From NCBI GenBank assembly GCA_965204155.1, contig OZ241971.1, positions 4,712,001 through 4,776,000 of the forward strand: DNA of 64,000 nucleotides. The letters run 5' to 3'. This DNA is from UBA6522 sp965204155 (GTDB taxonomy: Bacteria > Pseudomonadota > Gammaproteobacteria > Steroidobacterales > Rariloculaceae). The position numbers and the translations under genes were made by a program. The notes beneath the pieces are model-generated. The model ran no database searches, was not told where the DNA came from, and was given only the letters and a program-made list of their open reading frames with translations. Shown in pieces: positions 32,058 through 41,287 of the stretch (the stretch's first letter is position 1; every line of letters starts with the position of its first letter).

Positions 32058-33719
32058 CTACTCGCCACTACTGACTCGCCCCGAAAGCCCGGAGTCGCGT
32101 TCCACGGACGCGACGGGCGTTTCGGGTTCGAACCCCGATTGCCGGCGCAGCCAGGTTTGCAGCCCGTTCTCGGTCCATCGGCCGCGCACCGCGTTGCGGG
32201 CAAAGTGCTCCCAGGCATCGGTCCACTCGCCCAGGGGGTAACCGTGCCAGGGGCTGCGCGGCGACAGTGACGGTAGTCCCAACTCCTCCCAGATTGCCCG
32301 TGCATTCTCCATGTACCTGCGGGCCGGAAGCGCCAGCGGCGTCATCGGTCCCTTGCGCGTGGCATCTGCCAGAATTCCGGACTCCTCGCCCTCGGTTACG
32401 CCCTTGGGTCCATGGCCGCGACTGCGGCCGGAAACGACACGGAGATCGTCCACCGGGTTCATCCGGTAGGCCAGGGACCAGAAGATCGCATCGGTGTTGA
32501 GTGGATCGATATCGTCGCTCACGGCGATCACGATCTTGCCGCACTGGGCCTGGAGCGTCGATGCGCCCTCCAGCCCGCGCCAGACTTCATCACGCGGGGT
32601 GCCGGCAGCGAAGCGCAGGAAGATCACCGGGCGCAGGTTCGTCAACGGCTCGTGCATGGAGACGCCGAGAATGCCGGGGATCTTCAGTTCATCCCGCAGG
32701 TGAGCGAGAAACAGGGGTTCATAGGCGACTTTCTTGAGCACGCTGGACTCGCTGGGCGTCACCTGGCTCACGATCGAGGCCAATACCGGCTCGCGCTTGC
32801 GGGTGATCGCCGTCACCTGCATGGACATGTTGAAGTCTTCCAGAGCGACATGGCCGTGGCTTTCTCCAAACGGACCCTCGGGTTCCAGCAGTTCCGTATC
32901 GATCAGCCCCTCGATGACGATCTCCGCATCGGCGGGCACTTCCAGGTCGACGGATACTGCCTTCGCGACCCGGATCGGGGCGCCGACGATACCGCCGGCC
33001 ACGGCCATTTCATCCTGCCCTACAGGGAGCTTCTGCGGGCCGCTGTAGGCCACGGCCGGTGGCGCGCCGACGGCGATGGCGCACGGCATGGGTTCGCCAC
33101 GGTCCCGGTACTTCTTCCAGTGCAGGTAGCCGCCCGCGCCGCCGACCCGTGTCGCCATTCGTACACCAAGCCGGTCGGGCGCCTTCAGTGCCGCCCGGTA
33201 GGTACCCATGTTGCGCACTCCTGTTTCGGGGTCGCAGGTGACAACCAGCGTCGCCACGAGATAGGGCGCGGCATCGTACCCCGGTGTGGATATGGGCACC
33301 GGAAGGCTGTCGAGACCGCTCCCCGGCCTGGACAATTCTTCGCCCTGAACGACTACTTGCTGGCAGGCGGGCGTATCCACCCTGATCGGAGGGATCGGGT
33401 TCGCCATTGCATGGAGCCACCTGGCGCCGATTTCGTCTACCGTCGCGCCCATACCGACCGCGTAGATTTCCGGAGTTGCCGCCAGGGCGCCCACCGCGAC
33501 CGGCATGTCGTAAGCACGCCCGCCGGCGCCGGTGACCCGGGTGAACAGGAACGCGGATCGCTCCGATTCAGGTAACCCGCCCTGAAACTGCCAGCGCACG
33601 AGAGGATGCAGTTCAGTGTCCTTGTCTATGGGGCGATCGATCCGGCGCAGCAGGCCGCGCGACTCGAGCCGCGCCAGGTGGTCCTGGAAGTCCGGGTACC
33701 CGGAGTTTCGTTCACTCAT
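32058..33719 (-). CDS. UbiD-family (prenyl-FMN-dependent) decarboxylase
   Basis: A 553-residue UbiD-type decarboxylase or carboxylase acting on aromatic or alpha,beta-unsaturated acids. Family blocks: YPDFQDHLARLESRGLLRRI, SLPVPISTPGYDAAPYLVAT, VRNMGTYRAALKAPDRLGVR, EMAVAGGIVGAPIRVAKAVS, LLEPEGPFGESHGHVALEDF (active-site Glu region) and QCGKIVIAVSDDIDPLNTDA. No UbiX prenyltransferase is present in the window, so prenyl-FMN must come from elsewhere. It heads the minus-strand cluster with the molybdenum hydroxylase and binding protein, and is divergent from the TonB receptor at 33950. A shared pathway for an aromatic acid is inferred from context. Confidence 0.87.
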   Translation of the reverse strand: MSERNSGYPDFQDHLARLESRGLLRRIDRPIDKDTELHPLVRWQFQGGLPESERSAFLFTRVTGAGGRAYDMPVAVGALAATPEIYAVGMGATVDEIGARWLHAMANPIPPIRVDTPACQQVVVQGEELSRPGSGLDSLPVPISTPGYDAAPYLVATLVVTCDPETGVRNMGTYRAALKAPDRLGVRMATRVGGAGGYLHWKKYRDRGEPMPCAIAVGAPPAVAYSGPQKLPVGQDEMAVAGGIVGAPIRVAKAVSVDLEVPADAEIVIEGLIDTELLEPEGPFGESHGHVALEDFNMSMQVTAITRKREPVLASIVSQVTPSESSVLKKVAYEPLFLAHLRDELKIPGILGVSMHEPLTNLRPVIFLRFAAGTPRDEVWRGLEGASTLQAQCGKIVIAVSDDIDPLNTDAIFWSLAYRMNPVDDLRVVSGRSRGHGPKGVTEGEESGILADATRKGPMTPLALPARRYMENARAIWEELGLPSLSPRSPWHGYPLGEWTDAWEHFARNAVRGRWTENGLQTWLRRQSGFEPETPVASVERDSGLSGRVSSGE

Positions 33720-33949
33720 CGCTGATCACCCATGGCCAAGCCATTATCGTTGAAGGTCAGTCGAACCACTACCACCGCGGATTACACTTGCAGGCAGTCC
33801 AGCCCCGCTTGTCCTTGCGCCATTGCGCACGTGGCTCGCGCGTTGCTATCGACTCGACCTGTGGCATACCATGAGGCACAACGCACCAGACCGGCGACAA
33901 TACGACGAGCAACCATAAGTCTCGCCGGCGTAGATTGAGGGGAGATTCG

Positions 33950-36940
33950 ATGAACACAGCAGCCAGGTTCTTGTCCGGTGCCGTGATCGGTACGTTTGCA
34001 ACAGGTCTTGTCTCGCCAACGCTCGCCCAGGAGCAAGGCGAGGAACTGGAAGAAATCGTGGTGACGGGTTCGTACCTCTACACCGGGGTCGACTCGCCTT
34101 CGCCGGTGGCCGTCTTCGACGGTGAGGAACTGGTGAATTACGCCCCGCCCGATCTGGCCACGTTCTTTTTCGACAACGTGCCCCAGAACTTCAGCAGCGA
34201 CAGCATCAACCAGACCGATGCCGCCGGCATGGCGAGATCCCGGGCGAATCGTAACGCCACGATCAATCTGCGTGGCCTGGGCGACGAAAATTCCCTTACG
34301 GTTCTCAATGGCCAACGTACGATCGGTTATCCGGTACCCGACGGGACCGGCTGGAACCGGGTCGACATCAACTCCCTGGTGCCGCGAATCGCGGTCCAGA
34401 GGGTGGAACTCCTGCTGGACGGAGGCTCGGCAATTTTCGGCTCCGACCCGGTCGCAGGCGTTGCCAACTTCGTGACCAAGAACAATTTCCGGGGCTTCGA
34501 TTTCTCCTTCGACAACCGGATGCTGGACGAAGAACCCAGTGCGGCGAACGCCACGATCGCGGCGTTGTTCGGCGTCGGCAATGACGATACGAGCTTTGTC
34601 GGTGCATTGGAATACCACGCCGAACAGATTGTCATGCGCAGAGACATCGACGACGCATTCGAGTATCCCATCGATGTCAATCCCGATACGAGCCTGGGCC
34701 TTGAGAACCAGCAGGGCTTCGGGTATGCCAGCGGGCGTGGCATGAGCGCGGTCGGCTGGGTCGATCCCCTCTGCGGGGATGCGATGTTTGGAGAGTTCAG
34801 CTACTACCCGGCATACGTGGATCCCGCCGACGACGAGATCCGGGAGGTCGGCACCGGCAGCACGCCGGGCGCCGCGGCCACGCAGTGCGCCAGATCGGCC
34901 AACTTCGATGACGGCTTCGATCTCATCAACAACAACGTCCAGCAGGTCATCGCGTTCGCACATCTGCAACACAGTTTCTCCGAATCGCTCCGGTTCACCG
35001 CGGAGGTCAATCTCAGCGATCAGGCCTTCGACGATGTAGACCGATGGGGCGATGCGGGCACCGGTGGAGTCTGGAGCCCCCGTACTCCCTCCACGCTGGG
35101 TCCCGACTACAGTTTCCCCGTCGATCACCCGGCAATCGTTCACGCCCGGAGTCTGGATTCGGGCTTCGGCCGGGTTCCCGGCGCCCCGGCCATGGGCATG
35201 GCCATGGCGAGGCCGCCGATGGTCGGCCCAATCTATGCCGTCGACGAAACCATGCCGTTCCTGGCGGAGATGGACGCCTACAACAAGAATTCCGTCGCTC
35301 GGGCCGCGTTCAGCCTGGAAGGCGAGATCAACAGCAACTGGACCTGGTACGCCGGCTCGTCGGTAGCGACCAGCGAGGTGGACAACGCGATCCGGGACCC
35401 CATTGTCTCGCGCTATCCGGCGGCCGTCGCGGGTCTGGGCGGACCGAATTGCGACACGGCGACCGGCACGCCGGGCCAGGGCAGTTGCTTCTACTACAAC
35501 CCGTTCATGAGTTCGGCCCTGCCCGACGCCGCGGCCATGGGCCTTGCCAATGACCCGGAGTTGCTGGAATGGCTCATCCCGAACCGGGTCGATCACTTCA
35601 AGGGCGAGTTTTTCTCGGTCGACCTTCGGGTCACCGGCGAGTTCGGTGAACTGCCGGGCGGTCCGGCCGCCGCAGCCTTCGGCGTCGCTTATCGCCAGGA
35701 CGAGGTTGCCCGGGACGCGGACACGCGGGTCAATCAGGGACTGACAGCGACCACCGGCGTCGTCAACGACTTTAGCGGGACACAGGAAGTGGACTCTGTC
35801 TTTCTGGAATTGGCGCTCCCGGTACGCGAGGACATCAACCTCCAGCTCGCCGCCCGGAACGAGACCTATGACATCGGCTTCACCGAGCTGTCGCCGAAGG
35901 TTGCGGCCAACTGGACGCCCACGGACCGCCTCACGGTGCGCGGCTCCTGGGGCACGTCGTTCAAGGGCCCGTCCATCAGTCAGACCGCCGCCTCCACCCA
36001 GTTCCAGGGCGGGGGGCCGAGCAGCATCGTGGTCAACAGCGTGCGCTACGGCGCGATGGGAATGTTCTTCGCCGCATTCGAGACCCAGGCCAACCCCGAT
36101 CTGAAACCACAGACCTCGGAAAACATCTCGGCCGGTTTTGATTTCCGCGTCAACGACGATATCACCGTGGGCGCCTCGTGGGTTTCGATCGCCTTCACCG
36201 ATCGAATCGTTGCGCCGACGGCGAACGTCGTGTCGTCCAACCTGAACTGTATCGAAAATGTGAACGGCATTCCGACGGTAGACGCCAACGGGAATCTCAA
36301 CTGGATCTCCGTGGCGGACGGCGGTTGTATCATTCCCGCGGATCCTGCCTTTCCGATCGATCAGACGAACATCGGGTTGATCGTCTCCCAGCCCACCAAC
36401 CTGGACTACCTGAATGCGGAATTCCTGGATGTGCACTCGCGCATGAGCTTCGATACGAGGATCGGCACGATCACCTTTACGCCGAGAGCCACCTTCACGA
36501 CGACCTACGAGTTTCCGCTGCCCGAGGGAGTCGCGCAACGCTCCGGTTTGTGCCCGAACGACCTTTGCAGCGCCATCGGCCGCAGCATCGGCATGGGATT
36601 CGCAAACGGGGTGAACAACATGCCCCACTGGCAGGGTTCCTTCCCCCTGTCCCTGAGGCTTCGCAACCATTCCATCCGACTCAACACGAGCTACCGTGAC
36701 TCGCTGAACAGCGACTACGACGATCTCGATCCAACGGCCGCGTCGACCGCGCTGTTCGTGCATGAGGAGGGGCAATGGCTTTTCGATGTTTCGTGGAACA
36801 TGCAGATCAATGCTGCCGCCAATATCGGGCTCGCCACGAGAAACCTTTTCGCGACCGAGCCGCCGGCCGTCTCCGCAGCACGCTTCAACCGGCGCCTGAG
36901 GGAGTATGTCGTGCAGTTCAGATACACTCTTGGGAACTGA
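33950..36940 (+). CDS. TonB-dependent receptor
   Basis: A 996-residue receptor; the ATG at 33950 has GGGGAGA upstream and a signal peptide ending before QEQGEELEEIVVTG. Plug motifs: TINLRGLGDENSLTVLNGQR, VDINSLVPRIAVQRVELLLD and GGSAIFGSDPVAGVANFVTK, the NLRGLG/GGSAIYGSDAVAGV signature of the subgroup for polysaccharides, cobalamin-like and complex organic ligands. A Met/Ala/Gly-Pro-rich loop (GAPAMGMAMARPPM) sits in the barrel. The terminal strand is YVVQFRYTLGN. It is divergent from UbiD with 230 bp between. The aminotransferase gene follows after 19 bp, so they may be co-transcribed. Confidence 0.92.
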   Translation: MNTAARFLSGAVIGTFATGLVSPTLAQEQGEELEEIVVTGSYLYTGVDSPSPVAVFDGEELVNYAPPDLATFFFDNVPQNFSSDSINQTDAAGMARSRANRNATINLRGLGDENSLTVLNGQRTIGYPVPDGTGWNRVDINSLVPRIAVQRVELLLDGGSAIFGSDPVAGVANFVTKNNFRGFDFSFDNRMLDEEPSAANATIAALFGVGNDDTSFVGALEYHAEQIVMRRDIDDAFEYPIDVNPDTSLGLENQQGFGYASGRGMSAVGWVDPLCGDAMFGEFSYYPAYVDPADDEIREVGTGSTPGAAATQCARSANFDDGFDLINNNVQQVIAFAHLQHSFSESLRFTAEVNLSDQAFDDVDRWGDAGTGGVWSPRTPSTLGPDYSFPVDHPAIVHARSLDSGFGRVPGAPAMGMAMARPPMVGPIYAVDETMPFLAEMDAYNKNSVARAAFSLEGEINSNWTWYAGSSVATSEVDNAIRDPIVSRYPAAVAGLGGPNCDTATGTPGQGSCFYYNPFMSSALPDAAAMGLANDPELLEWLIPNRVDHFKGEFFSVDLRVTGEFGELPGGPAAAAFGVAYRQDEVARDADTRVNQGLTATTGVVNDFSGTQEVDSVFLELALPVREDINLQLAARNETYDIGFTELSPKVAANWTPTDRLTVRGSWGTSFKGPSISQTAASTQFQGGGPSSIVVNSVRYGAMGMFFAAFETQANPDLKPQTSENISAGFDFRVNDDITVGASWVSIAFTDRIVAPTANVVSSNLNCIENVNGIPTVDANGNLNWISVADGGCIIPADPAFPIDQTNIGLIVSQPTNLDYLNAEFLDVHSRMSFDTRIGTITFTPRATFTTTYEFPLPEGVAQRSGLCPNDLCSAIGRSIGMGFANGVNNMPHWQGSFPLSLRLRNHSIRLNTSYRDSLNSDYDDLDPTAASTALFVHEEGQWLFDVSWNMQINAAANIGLATRNLFATEPPAVSAARFNRRLREYVVQFRYTLGN

Positions 36941-36959
36941 ACTCGATTGCGGCAGGAAA

Positions 36960-38255
36960 ATGCGTAACCCGATAGCTGGTCGGTATTTGGGCGAGCAATG
37001 GATTCTGCCCCGTAGAGAGGTGCTCAAGCGCCTGGCTGCAGGCGCCGCGCTGGGAACCCTCGGAGGCAAGTGGCTGAGTGCGACGGCTCAGGACGCTGCG
37101 GATGGTGAAACGTTCTGGGATCAGGTCAGGGAGCAGTTTCCCATTCGACCCGGTCTGGTCATGATGAATGCGGCAAATCTCTGTCCGACCCACTACCCGG
37201 TACTGGAAAGCCTGTTCGGACTGACCCGGGATCTGGACGGCGACGTCTCATTCCAGAATCGCGCCAAGTTTGCGCCGTCGAAGGACCAGGCCCGATCCCG
37301 GCTGGCCGCATATGTGGGCGCCGACCCGCAGGAAATCGCCATCACGCGCAACACCACCGAAGCGAACAACATCGTTGTCAACGGACTCGACCTCGGTGCG
37401 GGCGACGAGGTCGTGCTCTGGAGCGAGAACCACGAATCGAACCTGTCGGCCTGGACAGTCCGGGCAAGGCGCCGGGGGTTCAGCGTCAGGGAGGTCGAAA
37501 CGCCAGCCGGTGTCTTGTCGGCCGATCTGTTGAGAGAGCGATTGCTGGAGAATCTGACGGCGCGCACGCGCGTTCTGGCGGTCAGTCACGTGTCGAACAT
37601 CTCAGGCATCGGACTGCCCATGAAGTCACTCAGCGAAGCATGCCGGGAGCGCAATATCCTCACCCTGGTGGATGGAGCCCAGTCGCTGGGCGCGCTCGAT
37701 CTGAATCTGCACGACATGGGCTGCGACTTCTTTACCGGCAGCCTGCACAAGTGGCCCATGGGACCCAAGGAGACCGGTTTGCTCTATGTGCGCAGCGGTT
37801 CGGAAGACCGCGTCTGGCCGTCCATGGTCGGTGTCGGATACGACACGGCCGAAGGTGAAGGCGCATTGAAATTCGAGACCTTCGGTCAGCGGGATGATTC
37901 TGCGATATCCGCCATCGTTCCGGCGATGGACCTTCTTGCTTCAATCGGCAAGGAGAGAATCGAGGCACGGCTCCGCGCGCTCGTTGCCCGGCTTCGACGC
38001 GGCATCGAGGCGATCCCAGGCACATCCATTCTCACGCCGGCGGATTCCGTCATCAACGCTGGCATCCTCATTTTCAGCCTGCCCGGGATCACCGGCAGCG
38101 ATGCCTTCGAAGCGCTCTACCGGGACCATGACATCGGCAGCGCTCCGGCAAGTCTGATTGACGGCGTGCGGCTGAGCCCCCACATCTATAATTCGATGGC
38201 GGATGTGGATCGGGTGCTGGATGCGTTACGGGAGATTGTCGGGAGGGCAAAGTGA
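36960..38255 (+). CDS. Tat-exported class V aminotransferase-fold PLP enzyme
   Basis: A 431-residue PLP enzyme of aminotransferase class V (isopenicillin-N-epimerase/cysteine-desulfurase-like). The ATG at 36960 has AGGAAA upstream. A twin-arginine leader is visible: LPRREVLKRLAAGAALGTLG (R18, R19). Fold markers: GLVMMNAANLCPTHYPVLES, AITRNTTEANNIVVNGLDLG, AVSHVSNISGIGLP, the PLP-ring Asp in LTLVDGAQSLGALDLNLHDM (D238) and the Schiff-base Lys in FFTGSLHKWPMGPKETGLLY (K264). The Cys loop of desulfurases is not seen. Exported PLP enzymes are uncommon. Its stop overlaps the start of the DUF6152 gene at 38255, implying coupling. Confidence 0.83.
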   Translation: MRNPIAGRYLGEQWILPRREVLKRLAAGAALGTLGGKWLSATAQDAADGETFWDQVREQFPIRPGLVMMNAANLCPTHYPVLESLFGLTRDLDGDVSFQNRAKFAPSKDQARSRLAAYVGADPQEIAITRNTTEANNIVVNGLDLGAGDEVVLWSENHESNLSAWTVRARRRGFSVREVETPAGVLSADLLRERLLENLTARTRVLAVSHVSNISGIGLPMKSLSEACRERNILTLVDGAQSLGALDLNLHDMGCDFFTGSLHKWPMGPKETGLLYVRSGSEDRVWPSMVGVGYDTAEGEGALKFETFGQRDDSAISAIVPAMDLLASIGKERIEARLRALVARLRRGIEAIPGTSILTPADSVINAGILIFSLPGITGSDAFEALYRDHDIGSAPASLIDGVRLSPHIYNSMADVDRVLDALREIVGRAK

Positions 38256-39304
38256 TGATGATTCGTATGAGTTTCTTTCTGTGCCTGATCGGCTTGCCGA
38301 TTTCGGGCCTCGCGCACCACGCGGTCGGGGGCAGCTACGACACCTCGACCCTGATCGAGCTGGAAGGCGAAGTAACGGATATCCTGTGGCGCAATCCGCA
38401 CGTACAGGCATCCATGCGCGTGGTGGACGGCAGCGGTGAGGCAGTCGAGTGGGAGATGGCCACAACCGCGCTGAGCAACATGCGCCGCTGGCAGATCGAT
38501 CCCTCCTTCATGGCCGTTGGCGACACGATTCGCGTCGCCGGCCACCCGGCCCATCGGGTCGAACACCGCCTTTACTTCACGAATCTGCTCACCGGCGATG
38601 GCCGGGAAGTGCTCCTGGGAGCCAACGTCGAGCGGCGCTGGACGGACCAGACCATCGAAATGTCGGCGAGCCGGCGCCAGTCAGTGGGCTTTTCGACTGC
38701 GCCCGAACTGGGCTTGTTTCGCGTCTGGAGCACGCCCGACAACATACCCATGCTGTTACCGCGGGACATCGGCAAAACCGAGCCCGGCCGCGCCAACCTC
38801 ACCGAAGCGGCGCTGGATGCGGTCGACACGTTCGAATGGGCGCGCGACAACCCGCTGCAGAACTGCGCGCCCAAGGGCATGCCGATGATCATGGAGGCAC
38901 CCTACCCCTTCGAATTCACTCAGGACGGGGAGAACATCCTCTGGCACAACGAGGAATTCGATACGGTGCGTACCATTCAAATGGCACCGGACGCCTCTGC
39001 CGAAGGGCAGCCGAACTCGCTGCTGGGGTATTCGACCGGGCGATGGATCGATGACCGCACGCTTGCCGTATCAACGAGCAACATGAACTGGGGGCATTTT
39101 GACGGTCAGGGCGTCCCGATGAGTACGGTCGCGACGCTGGAAGAGCGTTTCACCGTAAGTGAACAGGGGGACCGGCTGGACTACACCATGACCTTCGCCG
39201 ATCCGGAGTACCTGGTGGAACCCATGACGTTCTCGAAGCACTGGGTCTGGTACCCCGACGCGGTGGTCGGAGACTACGACTGCACGCCGGAAGCCGAGGA
39301 CTGA
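38255..39304 (+). CDS. Secreted two-domain DUF6152-family protein
   Basis: A 349-residue secreted protein. The ATG at 38255 follows GGGAGGG and overlaps the aminotransferase stop; GTG 38252 is also in frame. The signal peptide (MSFFLCLIGLPISGLA) is followed by HHAVGGSYDTSTLIEL. The DUF6152 domain includes GEVTDILWRNPHVQASMRVV and VGDTIRVAGHP. The second domain includes CAPKGMPMIMEAPYPFEF, LGYSTGRWIDDRTLAVSTSN and the end HWVWYPDAVVGDYDCTPEAE. It is the only plus-strand family member and the only one coupled to a PLP enzyme. Function unknown. Confidence 0.85.
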   Translation: MMIRMSFFLCLIGLPISGLAHHAVGGSYDTSTLIELEGEVTDILWRNPHVQASMRVVDGSGEAVEWEMATTALSNMRRWQIDPSFMAVGDTIRVAGHPAHRVEHRLYFTNLLTGDGREVLLGANVERRWTDQTIEMSASRRQSVGFSTAPELGLFRVWSTPDNIPMLLPRDIGKTEPGRANLTEAALDAVDTFEWARDNPLQNCAPKGMPMIMEAPYPFEFTQDGENILWHNEEFDTVRTIQMAPDASAEGQPNSLLGYSTGRWIDDRTLAVSTSNMNWGHFDGQGVPMSTVATLEERFTVSEQGDRLDYTMTFADPEYLVEPMTFSKHWVWYPDAVVGDYDCTPEAED

Positions 39305-39310
39305 TTTCCT

Positions 39311-39342
39311 GCCGCGGAAGCTCCCGGAAATTCAGCCGCGGC
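39311..39342. terminator. Weak hairpin between convergent DUF6152 genes
   Basis: GCCGCGG (39311-39317) pairs with CCGCGGC (39336-39342) across an 18-base loop, in the 48-bp gap between the convergent genes. No T-tract. Confidence 0.3.
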
Positions 39343-39352
39343 GGCTGCCCGC

Positions 39353-40432
39353 TCAATCCACGACGGCGTTGCTCGTCGACCTTCTGGCGATGTCCACGTC
39401 GCAGTCGAAGTCGTAGATTTCGGTTCCCTCGGGCCGCCGAGCCCAGATCAGGGTGGTGTCGAACGGTTCCGACAGGTATTCCGGATCCTCGACCCGCAGG
39501 CTCAATTCAAGGATGTCATTATTGTTGAGCAACCGATAGGTCTCGGTCAGGCGCTTTTGGCCGCTTGAGGGAATATTCGTCCCTCTCCCGAACGGGCCGA
39601 AATCCGAGGCGAGTCCTGCCGATGAAGGCGGAAACATTTCGGAAACGATGGTCAACTCATCTCCGGCCACCGTGGCACTGGAGACGCCATAACGGTCGGT
39701 TTCATGCGCGAGCCGCGACGAACCGTCGGTCACGAACTGCCTCCGGACAGCAGTGTATTCATAGTAGATCTCCACGCGGTCATCGGAGACTCTGAACTCC
39801 ACCAGATACGGCAGGGTAAACAGGGAAGGAATCTCGATCGAAAGACAGTCCTTGTACTTGCTCTCGAGCGGATTGTAGACGGCTCTGGCGGCAAGTCCCC
39901 TTTCGTTCAGCGGGTACGGGCTTGCTCCCGACCGGTTCATCAGTTCGCCTTCCCGATACACCCTCTGCCAGATCCCCGCAAGTTCCGAAACACTCGAGGA
40001 TTGACTCACCCCTCTGACGAGCGTGATGCTCGGTGCCGGCCTGTCCCAGTCCGGGCGAATCAGGTTGTATGTCGCTCCATCCGGTTTCTCCGCGCGCATT
40101 CCGAACATCAACTTGCGGTCCGGGTCCCGGCTGAGCATTCCCGTAACGGTCAATATTTCGCCCAACCGAAACGTCTCCGCTGTAATCCCCGCGCGAGTCA
40201 GCAGCGGTATGGAATTGCCTTCGATTTCCCATGTCTCGATGCTGCCGTCTTCGATGGTGACGTCGACCGCGAAGAACGAATGCGGACTCGCCAGGCGAAT
40301 CTCCGATATCACGCCGGTGACCGTGATCTCCGCGTCGTAGTCGTAGTGCGTCACGAAGGAGTGGTGTGCAGAGACGGAGTTGGCGTGAAGCAGCAAGCAC
40401 ACAACAGTTGTCAGTGAAGAAAGTGATTTCAT
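39353..40432 (-). CDS. Secreted DUF6152-family protein
   Basis: A 359-residue secreted protein. The start at 40432 has GGAG five bases upstream; the longer frame to 40507 overlaps the neighbour and lacks a signal. The signal peptide MKSLSSLTTVVCLLLHANSV ends Val-Ser-Ala before HHSFVTHYDYDAEITVTGVI. DUF6152-like strands follow (SEIRLASPHSFFAVDVTIED, LGEILTVTGMLSRDPD). The C-terminal domain (LAGIWQRVYREGE, then CLSIEIPSLFTLPYLVEFRV, ending YDFDCDVDIARRSTS) is more diverged than in the other copies. It is 25 bp downstream of the gene at 40458, so part of an operon of DUF6152-related genes. Function unknown. Confidence 0.8.
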   Translation of the reverse strand: MKSLSSLTTVVCLLLHANSVSAHHSFVTHYDYDAEITVTGVISEIRLASPHSFFAVDVTIEDGSIETWEIEGNSIPLLTRAGITAETFRLGEILTVTGMLSRDPDRKLMFGMRAEKPDGATYNLIRPDWDRPAPSITLVRGVSQSSSVSELAGIWQRVYREGELMNRSGASPYPLNERGLAARAVYNPLESKYKDCLSIEIPSLFTLPYLVEFRVSDDRVEIYYEYTAVRRQFVTDGSSRLAHETDRYGVSSATVAGDELTIVSEMFPPSSAGLASDFGPFGRGTNIPSSGQKRLTETYRLLNNNDILELSLRVEDPEYLSEPFDTTLIWARRPEGTEIYDFDCDVDIARRSTSNAVVD

Positions 40433-40457
40433 GGCTTCTCCAATCCCGTTGCCGGAG

Positions 40458-41204
40458 TTACTCCGTTTCCCCCTCGTATTCCAGCACCTCCCGCTCATAC
40501 GCTTCAAAGTTGACGTTGTCCATGCAGACGAACTCTTCGATATCCCAGTCCACGCGTCGATAATGCCGTTGTCCCGACCAGGTTTCGGTGAAGGCGACCG
40601 GATCCTCCACCGTGATGTCGATACGGAGCCTGTCCTCGCTCACGCGCTGAATGCGTTCAACCACCCGCATTTCTTCGCTGTGCGGGACGCCGCGGCGGTC
40701 CACCCAGGTCTTGTCGTTGAAGTTGACCGTCTCCACAACCAGGGTATCCCCTTCCCAGCGACCTGTTGAATCGCCCATGTACATTGGAGCGAGATCCGTG
40801 CGATGGTCGCGGCCGTCGGTATAGATCGCCCGTACGACGTGGTCGTATTCGAAAACCATCATCACCCGCCCGGGCGTCTGAACGATTTCCATGGGGAACG
40901 GGTGCATGTAGATTCGCGGCGTTCCCGGCGGGAAGCAGGCGTACACGGGATCGTTGGTTTCCAGAACCGGCACGCTGCGCGGGCCGAAGGTAGGCCTGGA
41001 CGCCTCGAAGCGCTCCTGCGCCCAATCCGTCATGGGAGGCGGATCGCCGGTCAATGCCCAATTCTGAAACGGACGGGTGTCCGGTTCCGGGTCGTTGGTC
41101 CACACACCCGACAAGTCATCGCCGTGCCCGGCGACCTGTGGCCAGGAAGAAGATGAAACAACGGCAAAGGCCACACCGATCAGAACAAGAAACCGTTTAG
41201 ACAT
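40458..41204 (-). CDS. Secreted stand-alone C-terminal domain of DUF6152-type proteins
   Basis: A 248-residue exported protein: signal peptide MSKRFLVLIGVAFAVVSSSS, then LSGVWTNDPEPDTRPFQNWA. It lacks the HH-starting DUF6152 domain but carries the second domain seen fused in the proteins at 688 and 38255: CFPPGTPRIYMHPFPMEIVQ, MGDSTGRWEGDTLVVETVNF and a final WDIEEFVCMDNVNFEAYERE. AGGAG lies nine bases before the ATG. The separate N-terminal-type protein is encoded 83 bp upstream at 41288, so the two-domain architecture appears split into two genes here. Function unknown. Confidence 0.8.
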   Translation of the reverse strand: MSKRFLVLIGVAFAVVSSSSWPQVAGHGDDLSGVWTNDPEPDTRPFQNWALTGDPPPMTDWAQERFEASRPTFGPRSVPVLETNDPVYACFPPGTPRIYMHPFPMEIVQTPGRVMMVFEYDHVVRAIYTDGRDHRTDLAPMYMGDSTGRWEGDTLVVETVNFNDKTWVDRRGVPHSEEMRVVERIQRVSEDRLRIDITVEDPVAFTETWSGQRHYRRVDWDIEEFVCMDNVNFEAYEREVLEYEGETE

Positions 41205-41287
41205 GGCAATTCGCTCCTGAATTCACTCACATGATTTGGCTGAGAGTCATCGGTGCAGTTGTACCGATATACCGGGACAACACCCGG

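Noticed and set aside
33782..37069. A 1095-codon open frame on the minus strand
   Set aside because: It is antisense to the TonB receptor at 33950 with its clear plug and barrel motifs; the translated product has no recognisable domain or signal.
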